Assembly: GCA_964034945.1 (NCBI GenBank) | Contig: OZ035960.1 | Span: 115,919,824 to 115,983,823, forward strand | Origin: Chrysopilus asiliformis | Taxonomy: Eukaryota > Arthropoda > Insecta > Diptera > Rhagionidae | Length of the DNA stretch: 64,000 nt | Direction: 5' to 3' | Part shown: piece by piece, positions 22,942-34,600 of the stretch | How positions within the stretch are numbered: the stretch's first letter is position 1 | How the letters are laid out: each line of letters starts with the position of its first letter | Position numbers and translations under genes: made by a program | Notes under the pieces: generated by a model | What the model saw: only the letters and a program-made list of their open reading frames with translations | Told to the model about the DNA's origin: nothing | The model's database searches: none

Positions 22942-25900
22942 GGTTGGGAAAGCCACCTTAAAAAAGAAGAAAAACACAGTAACATTGTAAATCTTAGTTT
23001 CACCTTCACTATTTTATTTAATCTTTCTTCAAGTAATTACTTTCAACCGATTTTTTATAAGTTTTAAATATATTAATTTACACAACTCTGTCCATAATTC
23101 TACCCATCCAAACATTAATAATCGCCATTTAACGGTGACATGACGTGATTCTAAACTTTCAAATAGATTCAATTTCATTATAACATTTCGATTGACATTT
23201 TTTAAAGCTGTTCCGATTGAATTTTCATGTATGAAGCACTTATGTAAAAATCAAGTCAATTCATCATTTTAAACAGACTCGTTAAATTAATTTTTGACGT
23301 GGATACGTCTTAGATTTTGGTTATAGGGGTACAAATTAGAAAATCTGCCTTGCTACCATGATAACAAATTTGCAATTGATGATACTCGATAGTTTGTGGT
23401 GACATCCGAACAGAAACTGTGTTATAAAATGCGGCCTACAGCTTGAATTTTGTTCAAAAAAATTCGCATTGAATTTATTCCAAAAATTCGATTTTTAATG
23501 TAAACGCCTGTGAATTTTATTGTGGTGATTCTCAAGACTTATTTCAGGAATAAACTTCTGGAAATTTGTCTCATAATGCAAACGGTTGTGAGACTTGAAT
23601 TTAATGTCATAGAATAAAATTCGCGGAATAAAGTGTCATGATTTAAACGAAACCTAAGGTCCATTTGTGTGTACTACCCTTAAAATATAAAGTCCTGGTT
23701 AGCCTACTAATGCGCCAAAAAGTGTGGGACTTAAATATATTAAGTTGAACATAAGCAGCTATAATTGGTTGGTGCAAATTTTATACACACTTTAATAGCT
23801 GTAAATTCAGTGAACACATATTCTTTGCCATTCAATAGAATTCATTTTTTTGTGGTATTTTTGTTTGGATCCTTTAGAAAGCGTTTTTTCTTTAAAATGT
23901 TTTTCCTGTTGCTAATTCTAAAGCACAGAGGAAAAATGTAGTTTGCAAAAACGTTGATAGTACAAGGATAAGAGTGTCTACAAGCTTCAATGAACGTTAC
24001 TTTTGTCATGTGGAAAAAAAACTGTGCAATTAAACTTTTTTCTCGGTTTCATATAGTGGCCATAGATAATATATACTTGATAGTGGTGTAACTACAAGTT
24101 TTCCCCACTCCGCAAAAAGTTTCAGTAAAAATGTCTCGGTAAAAAGTGTCTAATACAAATTAAAATTCATGTTCAATCCACCGCAAATCGAATTTCGTTT
24201 TTTTCTGGCACTAAATATTGAGAACACCCATAACAAAAATACGATAACTTTATGATTTTTTGGGAATCATTAATTTCTGAAAAATCGCTCAATGGCTTTT
24301 ATTGTTCTTGTTATCGCTGTTCACATTAGGAAAAATTAACTTTTGTTTATAAAAATCTAAATTTCTGGCAAAAATCCGTAAAAAATATTACAGGGTCAGT
24401 GTAAAAAAATACGTATTCCATTAAAACATTACATTTAGAACATTATTAAAACATTATATCCCTAAAAACTTACACTTTGTTTATTTTATATGAAATAATA
24501 GTGAGAAAAAGGTCAAGGTTTTTGAGTTTCGAGATAGATTTTTTTGTTGCAAAAAAAAAATGATTTCAGACTTTTCACAAAGTAACCCTGTGCAAAACGA
24601 TTTTAGTATCTTGCCTAAATTTCATTTAACTCCCTGTTTTCTATTCTGATTATAGTTTTGCAATTTTAGTAACTAAATTTAAGATACCTATTTAAATATA
24701 GCAAAAATATAGCAAAATAGTGATTTTGTATGTTTCTTATTATACCATATCTCTTACTGTATTCGACTTACAGCTTCGAAAAGTTATTTAAATTATAAAT
24801 TGCTAAACAGCAAAAACGCTAATCAAAAAAAATAACAAAAGATAAAAAATTTAAATTAATGAAACTTAAGAAATCCTTAAAAATTTTAGTTGTAGAAAGT
24901 TTATGAAAATTCACTATCTATAACTACATTGAATTTTTTCACCAATACTTGGATATCATACATAATATAATTTTTTTATCAAGCAAAATACAGTGGAGCT
25001 ATGATGGATATTGTTAAGAGAAATTCAAGTAGTTATTATAGAAAAGTTCGTTCTAATTTGCACTTCGAATCTTTTTAAAAATATCCAGCTAATAAAACAA
25101 TTAAAAACCCCATTAAAAGGTAAAGAACATTTAAAAAAGACCAAGAGAATTTTCTTGAATAATTTGTTAAGTATCAGAAATTGCGGTATATCTAAAAATT
25201 GTTTCATCAATCCTATTTTATTTTTGGGGTTGATTGATGTATGTCTGATTTTTCAGCAAATTCTAACAATTACTGCTCGTTCAAGTTGTTCGAACATTAT
25301 TAAGAAAATTGGTATCTTTTTTAAGGGAGCCGTGTAGAACTGATTTTTTTTTTTTAATATGCTACAAATCTTTTTTCCCTTTTTTTTAGCAAAAAGAAAT
25401 TTTTTTTTTAAATCTACCATTATTTTACTCAAGCCGATTTTCGAGTTTACCATTAGAACGGTTGTGAAGCTAACAACACTAAGTATATGCTGTGTTATTC
25501 GAAATCATATACACTATATACTAAAAAGCAATAAACATTTAACTTTTAAATTGTCTTTGAAGTGGCGTTTTAAAAAATAATAATAAAAATCTTAAAGAGA
25601 AATCTACGTATGAATTAACTTATGATGGTAAAAAATGTTACGTAATTTCACTTACTGAAAAATAACAAAGTTGTTAACAAAAAATTATCCAAAATCGAAT
25701 TTTATCCAATTTAGCACATTTCATACATTTGAATTATTTTTTTTTCATTCTTGAACTCAGAGATATAGTTTTTCAACATTTTTTTAAAATTATGTTTTAT
25801 ATCACACAGCAAAAAATGTCTTTCTAAAGAAGAATCAGAAGAAAATATATTTTGAACTTGACTTTAGGAACAAACAAAAACATATATTTTTTTTCGAAAA

Positions 25901-28900
25901 ATCTTATTTTAACATATTTCAAATTTTTCCGTATTAGTTTTTTATGAATATAGCGAGTTTTTGTTTTAAATGGGTATGATATTTTCTAGTGTTTTAAACA
26001 ATTTTTAATTTTTGCTAATGACCGAGGCAATGGATTAAAACGTACTAAATATTTTCTAAATGCGCGCCGAGCTTAAATAGTCTTTGGTCCATACTTGAGA
26101 AATGTTTTGATGTCAAATAACGTAATTTCCACTTTAAGTAGGAAAAAGCCTAAGGGTTGCCGCTTTCAAACTATTCATATATAAAAACACGCTAAACATT
26201 TTATAATCACATATATTAGCGATAATAGCTAACAAAATTTATATGAATCTAAAATGTTGTTAGAGGAAATATTTTATGTAAATTAGAAAGCTTCAAAGAA
26301 AATTACAGAATGTAAAATACCAGTCTTATATTTAGTAATTTCTTATGACAACCCCAATAGCGGGGAAAACTTAAACAAAGATTTTTGTTGCACATGCCTT
26401 AAGTTTTGTATCCGAGTAGGAGATGAAGCGCCTCATAACACCTTATTTATCGATTTCCAGGATCTCGATGTGGTTCTTTCACTTTTCAAGCTGCATTTAC
26501 AGGCCGTCGAACGGCAGCAAGTCGAAAGCTCATAGAGCGTTGTTTGAAATTTTTTCTCATTGTAAATTTCCAATCAAAGTTTTACGTATATTTGAGAACA
26601 ATAGTAGGTTATGTGTCGCATTCCAGCTTTTCCTGATATAAAAAATTACAAAAAGATATAGAACATTTGTTAATGCACCACTTTATTTGTCTTTCAGGTC
26701 ACATAACCACTTGAAGTCTTACGAAATACTAGAAAACTTTGAAATTTTAGTTCGGAAGGGAGTAAAAAGCGTTTTGATCTTGCTTTCACAATTAGCGCTT
26801 GAGATTTTTCCTATTGGGGAACTGTTTGAATAAGAACGCCCCCCATTTCTACAGTGTATTTGTGCAACTCGGTTGCAAGCAAGGATAAAGCAAAGAATTT
26901 AATCTCTTTCCATTTACGCTTAAATGAGAAGAGGATGAAAATTTTGTAGCAGTCCACAATGATAAAAAAAAGATAGAAGGACATCATTTTAAGATTTGTC
27001 CGGTACTTGTGTTATATAGTTATATAGTATGTGTAAAAATTTGTTGTCCAAATAGATTTTTATCTGTAGATTTTTCCTGAAAAGCAGTAGGCCTAGGAAG
27101 GATGCCTTTATGCTCCAAAAGAACAAGCTTGAATATATATGGGGTATAATTTGCATCTTGACATCTTTACAACGACGTATCCTATATATCCGTTATAATT
27201 CTATTTCATCAAACTAGCCACAAAATGTCTGCTATTCACCTTCAATGTCGTCTATAATAATCAGCAAGGGAATCCCCTTATTGAGTTATATGTATATAGT
27301 AATATTGCTTCAAACTTTTGTGAAGAAAGAATGTAACCCCAATTAAAAATTAATTTTTAAAAATCGATTTTTAATAAAGAAGCTGATTTAGCTTTTACTT
27401 TATTATGAGTAGTAGAGTAGGTCTTTCTCAATATTTATTTAATAATAACCAAATTTTAAAGGCTGATATGCCAAAGCTGATTTATTTTTCTGTCTAATTA
27501 TAAGCTCATAAAAGAAATCGGTTTTAGTTTAGGGTCAACTATATATCTGTAAATTAAATGCTTACTTCACAACATCAAAATTCGTTATTTCTTCTTATTG
27601 GAATTTGATGTCTTCTTATTGGAATTTGCAAAATAAATGTTTCAAACTTTTTATGGTTATACATAATGATTACCTAGAACATAATTATTGGCTAACGTTG
27701 AGTTGCCAATAGCACAAACAATGTGAATTAGAAATCCTACAGTTGGATAGCTAAATTAACACAGATCATTTGAAAATTTCAAAATTCTTTCTATATAAAC
27801 AATTTCAATACTTATTCTAGAGATATTTATACCATCTTCGTTAGTGTTCTTTCAAGTTTGTGAAATTTTTTTTTCAGAGATTCAATCAATAAATTGATTG
27901 ATTTGAATTTTGCGGGAACACTTAAAATGAGGTAACTAGATTTTAGTTGGTTTGTTTTAAAAGCGCTGAAGTTCAATTAGATTGTAGTGAATTTAATTTT
28001 CGAATTAAATGTTGTTTAACTGGTTTTTAGTAGGAGTTACACTTAAAGTATACTTAGAATGTGGCTGCGCAGTGTGTCATATTTGGGAACTAAGATTGAG
28101 AATTGATAGCGGATACAATGTATACATAATATGAAATCTACACTACAAAGCTTAACGACATTTGATTGAAAATTAAAGTCCTTGCCAGCATCTTAAGAGT
28201 CGCCACTTGAGAATCAGCCACTGCTTCTATTCAGGATTTTGTGAATTGTTCTCTTTCATAACAACTTGAAATATGCGATTTCTTGGTTTTTCCAGCCATT
28301 AGTCTTTATATATGAAATATATGCAAAGAAATATGAAATATTTCGCAGACTTTCTTCATAGGTTCTCGTTTCCGAAGCCGATGAATTACGTCACATGAAG
28401 CAAACATCTCTTTAGGTTCCCGGCTTCGCCCTTATGCATTAAATGAATTTTTCCATGTTCTCATTATCTGATATAAAATACTTCGTCCTAGTGTTCCTGA
28501 CATGGAATTGAATTGAACTTTACTTTGTTTTTTCCACATTGGCAAATTCGAATAGCGAATAGAAACTTGTCCTTGTAGTATATAGGGAAATTGTAAGTAT
28601 ATGCAGTTATAAATATATAAGTATTTTTATGTCATTTCGTTGATCTAAAAATAGATGCAAAAAAAAACGGGCACCGTATAAGAAGTTGATGACGATGTTG
28701 GTGATGATGTTGATGAGCACTAGAGAGTAGTATAAGTCCTTTCTATTGGCAAGGGAATTGGCAAGTATCTATATAGAAGCCATGGTGAAAATTTCTCTAA
28801 CGACTTAAATTTATCAAGAACTTCAAGATGAGGTTAAGTGGATTGTATTGAATGCTGTAAAAAAAATTTGAAAAAATCATTTTTTTAAGTGAATTTCTCT

Positions 28901-29124
28901 AGGTTATGGACAAATATATTGCAATAATATCTAAATTCATGACTGTATATGGATTTTCAATATATGTATGCACGAGAAAAATTATGGTGCACAAAAAAAT
29001 GTCAAAGGTATTGGCCTTTTTCAGGGTTCTTGAATATTATGAAAATCTGATATTTAAGTTTTTATAGAATTGAAAATGAAATTGCGTAAAAAAAAAGTAT
29101 GACGGAATAAAAACTTATATAGGA
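22942..29124. other. Gene-poor AT-rich stretch, left part
   Basis: About 6.2 kb with no exon I can support on either strand. Open frames (for example 25011-25337 and 26423-26641) are short, AT-driven and have no family resemblance. A GATGATGTTGATGA-type trinucleotide run lies near 28685-28720. The region may be channel-gene upstream DNA, an intron of a non-coding transcript, or plain intergenic DNA. Confidence 0.5.
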
Positions 29125-29752
29125 TACCCAGTGAAAAATTATTAAGGCATTATCGCTAAGGTACCCAGTGAACAAAAAATGCCTTATTAAGGCATTATAA
29201 AGGCATTATCCTAATGCATTAAAGTTACCTTATTGTTGCCTTAATTTTGCATGGCCATTTCCTCTTATATAAGGCCTTATTACTAAGGCAATATTAATGG
29301 ATGTTTTTTTTTTTTTTTTTACCGGTGATGGCGCTGATTGCTTAGATATGGTAAAAGCTTTGCTTAAAATGAGGATTTAAATATATTTTGTAAATAAATT
29401 TCTATTACTTTCGTTTAAATTCTCCTGCCAGCCAACACAAAACTTCAACAAAAATCTTTTGACATATAACTTTTAGTTCACTTTTCCAACACACGCATAA
29501 AAAGGCGCGTTTTTTCTGAGATGAACTTCCATCTCATTTTAATTTGGAGGCTTTTATATTACTTGTCTCATGTCTTAAAGATACCTTAGCGATAATGCCT
29601 TAATAATTTTTCACTGGGTATCTTTAAGACATGAGACAAGTAATATAAAAGCCTCCAAATTAAAATGAGATGGAAGTTCATCTCAGAAAAAACGCGCCTT
29701 TTTATGCGTGTGTTGGAAAAGTGAACTAAAAGTTATCCCAATGGGAACTTTT

Positions 29753-30000
29753 GTCATCCCTTACTTGATAATCGGTTATTTCTTCAAAGAAAACCGTAAG
29801 AACTTACAAATGTAACGGCTTGTAAAGCATAAAGTAATGTCTCAGTCAGAAATTTGCTATCACTTACTGGATAATCGATGCTTTCATCGAAGAGAATTGT
29901 AAGTTCTTACAAATGTAATGAGTTGTAAGGGAAGAAGTAATTGCTCAGTGAAAAAAATTCTTAGCCCTTACAAACGTAATGGGGTGTATGGGAAAAAGTA
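29753..30000. repeat. Diverged tandem repeats of about 100 bp inside the foldback element
   Basis: Two full units and part of a third share the order CTTACTTGATAATCG, then CTTACAAATGTAA, then TTGTAA, then AAGTAATG and a CTCAGT word: about 29753-29857, 29858-29960 and 29961-30005. Divergence between units suggests an old internal expansion. Confidence 0.6.
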
Positions 30001-30060
30001 ATGCCTTGAAACATGAGATAGAAACCATTCACGTTTTAACTCGCATTGTTAATTGACTTC

Positions 30061-30125
30061 GGTGGCCGTATGCGTTTGCGAGTGGACTTCAAACCCAGGG
30101 ATCTCGGGTTCGAATCGCGGGGTGA
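30061..30125 (+). other. tRNA-like (SINE-type) Pol III segment
   Basis: A near-perfect B box GGTTCGAATCG (30107-30117) lies 44 bp after an A-box-like TGGCCGTATGCG (30063-30074), the spacing of a true tRNA. The GTGGCCG start resembles class II tRNAs (Ser/Leu type). The acceptor stem and anticodon stem do not close properly, so this is not a functional tRNA gene. It is best read as a tRNA-derived (SINE-like) piece inside the foldback element. Confidence 0.55.
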
Positions 30126-30686
30126 GCAAAAGTTTTTCAACATTTAATAATACGTAAGAAAATATATTTATAATTTGGTGAAGAATTATATTTTTTTTAA
30201 ATGATAAGTGCATACTTGTAATGCATGAATAAAGTGCTTACATGTAAAGTTGCTAGTAAGACCTTACTTTTCGCGGACATTCCTAAGTAAAAGTAATCGA
30301 TGTGGTAACTGGACGAGTAATCAATGGTCATTACTTTTTCCGATTACGTAAGCGATTCAGTAAGCTCTAAATCCCCACTGGGATATGTCAAAAGATTTTT
30401 GTTGAAGTTTTGTGTTGGCTGGCAGGAGAATTTAAACGAAAGTAATAGAAATTTATTTACAAAATATATTTAAATCCTCATTTTAAGCAAAGCTTTTACC
30501 ATATCTAAGCAATCAGCGCCATCACCGGTAAAAAAAAAAAAAAACATCCATTAATGTTGCCTTAGTAATAAGGCCTTATATAAGAGTAAATGGCCATGCA
30601 AAATTAAGGCAACAATAAGGTAACTTTAATGCATTAGGATAATGCCTTTATAATGCCTTAATAAGGCATTTTTTGTTCACTGGGTA

Positions 30687-31228
30687 GTTTCATTATTCAA
30701 CTATACTCCTGTCAAATTTCAGAACACTGGAGCGATTAGTAAAAGAACAGGGGGTAAAGAAAAAGGATCGAATTTTTGTACGGATAGAAAATTCGAATCT
30801 GCAATTTTGAATGCTTTCATCACTTTAGACAAATCCCGAGATACTACGGTGCAGGATTAAGCAAAATTTCACAAAGTTAGTACCGATAACTATCAAGTTA
30901 GTATTTCATAGGCGTTTAGTGTAGCTCTAAAAATGTTGCAAGTCTTTAATTATTTTTTGGCCTATGTATGTTTCTTAGGACGTTAAAATTAATAAAAGCA
31001 TTAATGTCGTTGAAAAATTAGTTTTTCAAAAATTCTAATCGTTTTTTATTTTGCATTGTCTTTGACTGATCGACCTATAAATGAGACAAATGAGATGACC
31101 ATATATTGAAAAGAATACTATATTCTAAAATTAGGATTTTGGACTGCGAAAATCATAAATTTAAAAAAAAACACGTCCAATAAGAAGCTGTCGATCAGAA
31201 AAAGCCTGTAAAACTTTTTATTCTCTTT
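30687..31228. other. Gene-poor stretch, right part
   Basis: No supported exon. At 31217-31222 a minus-strand AATAAA lies directly after the stop codon of the small ORF at 31229-31438. Confidence 0.5.
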
Positions 31229-31438
31229 TTACTCTTCCGCTGAAGTTTCAAATAATTCAAAATAACAAAAAATGTATGAATCGGCTAGAATAATTAAACC
31301 TAATGTAAGTAAACAAAACACCAGATGGTATCCCACGTGTTTTTCGCTAGTACGGCGCATGTGTATCCGCCATTGCCGAATTTCTGAAAAATTATCGATT
31401 TTTCGTGAAGTTTCAAAGACAACACAAAAATTTGACAT
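31229..31438 (-). CDS. Candidate 69-residue single-pass membrane microprotein
   Basis: An ATG-started frame of 69 codons. A basic N-terminal half (IRQWRIHMRRTSEKH) leads into a hydrophobic stretch YHLVFCLLTLGLIILADSYI (about residues 41-60), and the tail is acidic (ETSAEE). It lies head to head with the FAM234-like gene, 222 bp between ATGs, so both may share a promoter, and has an AATAAA 6 bp after its stop. I do not recognise the family; the layout fits a small ER or mitochondrial membrane protein. The plus strand over the same stretch also carries a short frame (31272-31454), which looks like its shadow. It could be chance; the membrane segment and the poly(A) signal argue otherwise. Confidence 0.5.
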   Translation of the reverse strand: MSNFCVVFETSRKIDNFSEIRQWRIHMRRTSEKHVGYHLVFCLLTLGLIILADSYIFCYFELFETSAEE

Positions 31439-31660
31439 ATGGGACAAAAGCTAAACACCAATTTGGTCAACTAAAAAATTGTTGCTCATAAACACCATAA
31501 AATCCTACAACAAGTGTTTTACACTATTTTAAAATTTCGCACTGACCGTTATAATAAAGTTAACTTAGATTTTTGTGAAAAGCATCCGTTATTGCTAAGA
31601 ATTGTGGAAAGATTTGTTTGTAAGCATTTCACGGAATTCTAAAATAGCTCGCTGCCCAAT

Positions 31661-34600
31661 ATGCTCAAAATGCGGCCATATGCCCCACCTGATCGGATTG
31701 CCATTCGAGATAGTATCGATGAGGAGGCTAGCGATGACATAGAAGACGATGTTTTTATTAGAGATGGAAAATCACGAAAGGTAGAAAAATATATTTCGAA
31801 AATGACAAAAAACAAATTTTGCATTTCTTTGCAGTCGAGCGAAGAGAATGGCTTAAAAAAGCCTTTGATGGCACCCCGAAGGAAAAATAGCAAAACTCCA
31901 ACTTCGATTCCAATCATGAAGAAGCACAGAAGATGGTGGACGTGCTGCGAACCATTTTGTTTGTTTTGCTTGGCAATCACAATCCTGATAGCCTTGATAT
32001 TTCTAGCCGCACTACTGCTCACCCTTTTCCCGATACCTTTGCAAAAAATCAAAATTTGGCTGCATCATGAGAGTCCTTATAGTGGTCAACTTAAATCTTT
32101 CAGTGGAGTCTTAGATTCTGAGCTGGTTCCATGCTCGCAAATCAGCGTTCAGAGGATTTGGAGCAAAACCTTTGCTAGGCTTAACAGTGAGAGTCCCATT
32201 CGGAAAGCTGACCTAAACGGCGATAAAGTGGACGACATTATTTTTGGCTTTGGTGTTGGTATGATCCTTGTAGAAGATCCTAAAAATTTCAATTAAACTG
32301 TCTTGATTTCAATTTTTTAGATGACAGCATTCAATATGAGGAAGTGGATTTGCCGAAATGCAAAACTGTAACTCATGAAGAGGATGTGCCATGTGAAGGG
32401 GGTGTCATCGCTATAAATGGAGTCAATGGGGAGATTTTATGGCAAAGATGGGCGATCGCAAATGTGTTCTCAGTACTTTGCTCCATCGATATAGATAAGG
32501 ATGGTTATTTGGATTGCATCGCGGCGGGACGAGTTGGGGTAAGGAAACTGTAATTGAATCGTTAAATTCTGTGTTTTTTAAACTGACAAAAAACATAACA
32601 AAAGCTATAATTGCCAATCTGGCAATCATTGGAGACCCGTATGGTGATATTCGTATCAAAATTCGAACAGTTGTACCAAAATTCCACTTTGAAGTCAAAC
32701 GTTCCAATAAGATTTTTTAAAATTTATTCCAATCGGATTTTGATGTATGGGAGTTTTATGTAGAATCATATCCTAAATAACTTTTGTTCTTGTACTTTTT
32801 TGATAAGATGCACCGTTTTTGAGATATTCACAAAAAACGATTTCGTTCGTATGGGGGGTACCCCCCCTAATGGTCCATTTTTGTCCATTAACGAACTTAG
32901 CCTCGCATTTTACGAAAAATGGATCTGTGCAAACTTTCAAGTCTCTAGCTCAATCCGTGCGCCCGCAATCCGCGCCACAGACAAACAGACAGACGGACGG
33001 ACGGACGGACGGACGGACAGACAGACAGACGGACGGACATGCAGAAATTAAATATTTTTATCATTCTAAACACACTGGTGTAATTCATTTTTTTGTGCGA
33101 TGACGGGATCTTGGCGTTACAAACGGTAAGGCAAAGTTAATATACCATTTGGTTTCACCATACGGGTATAAAAACAATAATTACTAGCGAAATTTTGAAA
33201 AGTTTCTCAATAATGTTTTTAAAGTTGATATTTGCAATAAATGGGAGAAATGGAAATGTGATATGGAACTTTCGAGAAATGGAAGTTGAAACAAATTCAC
33301 CGATTCTGATCGATTTGTATACTATAAATGCGATCCGGGATTTGGATGGAGATGAAGTTCCGGATATACTAGCAGTTCACGTAGAGGAACGCGAGGTAAC
33401 TCGTTCGGGACATATCAAAGTGATATCGGGTAAAACAGGAAAGGTGATTAGAACTATACCGACCCCATTCAGGGAGGAGGTTTTTGTACCGCTGCAAATT
33501 GTTACAAAAGAGGACGGAACCGAATTACTTCTGATTATAACAGGAGGCCAAAATACACCTGGGGGCGTTTACACAATCCGTTTGCAGAGCATAATGCAGT
33601 TTACGAGTGAAAAGGAATTCATTCCGTTATTTCAAACTGAGTCATCGGGGTTTATGGTCCCAGCAGTCTTGACGGATCTTAATGGAGATTTAATTGAAGA
33701 TATCGTAACAGCTTCTTTTAATTCCACAGTATATGCCTTTGATGGTAGAAACTACTCTATAATATGGAGTTATTCATTTTCTGCATCTGAAAGTGTTAGT
33801 GCCATTGTTCCTGGACATTTTGATCACGACAATGTTACAGATTTTATGGTAAAGTACAACACGGGCCCAGGATTTCCGGTGTACTATTATTCACAGACAG
33901 CAATACTGAGTGGTGCTACAGGCCAGCCACTTTTAGACTCAATAATGACCGATTCAGGAGGTCCAAACAGTTTACTTGGGGGTATTTCAATCTCCCAAAC
34001 TTTCGGAGGGGATTTTTTCCTTCACTGGCAGACTCAGTGCAGAGGCAAATTTGATGTTAAGGATGCATATCAATTCGTTCCAGGTATTTTTAGTACCACA
34101 TTTTTGTTAGAAATTTTCCATGTTCTGCTTTTAGACAGTGACATAGTACTTCAAGCCAGAGCTGATACCTGTCTCCTACGTTATAATACAACAACGGTAC
34201 TCAAATTATATGCTATAGCACGACATGTTGAGCCACCGGGAGCAGTTATTTTCAGTTCAGGTATTAACGTTTATAATTTATTATCAAATTGTATTCATTT
34301 GTAAAATTACCTTCTTGGCGTTCTGCAACAAAAACAAAAATTTAAAAAGTCATTTTCTAGATTTTGCTTGATATGACACATTGGACAAATTTTTGAGATT
34401 AAACACGACAATGAGTTCATAATAAATTTGATTTAATTTCAGATGATTTGAATCTACGACTTAATCGTACAGAGAATCGTCAGTTAGTTCAACAGAATTC
34501 GGTGCCGCCCATTAAACATCCAAAAATGTTGAAAAAACTACTAGCAAAAGAGGCTATTCAATCAGATGATCAATCTCAACCGATCGCAACGCATAATGGA

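Larger units (their letters stand above)
29125..30686. mobile_element. Nested foldback DNA element with TACCCAGTGAA termini
   Basis: Outer arms of about 305 bp (29162-29467 and 30383-30686) are nearly perfect reverse complements; they differ by one or two substitutions and the length of an oligo-T run. Both ends are TACCCAGTG/CACTGGGTA, consistent with TA target sites. Directly inside the left arm is a second perfect palindrome: arms 29466-29583 and 29619-29736 (118 bp each) around a 35-bp loop. That loop, with 2 bp on each side, is the reverse complement of 29125-29163, a second TACCCAGTGAA end just outside the left arm. The remaining interior (29737-30382) holds diverged tandem units and a tRNA-like segment. 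No transposase. It looks like a non-autonomous foldback element formed by nested insertion of related elements. Confidence 0.85.

Noticed and set aside
25011..25580. Frames of 60-108 codons in the gene-poor block
   Set aside because: Phe/Ile/Lys/Leu-rich composition follows from the local AT content, overlapping frames exist on both strands, and no domain or splice context was found.
30061..30125. A functional tRNA gene
   Set aside because: The B box is good, but acceptor and anticodon stems do not pair and no 3' T-run terminator follows closely. Kept only as a tRNA-derived segment.
32800..33103. Frames reading QTDGRTDGRTDR
   Set aside because: Translation of a GGAC/CAGA tetranucleotide microsatellite inside an intron.
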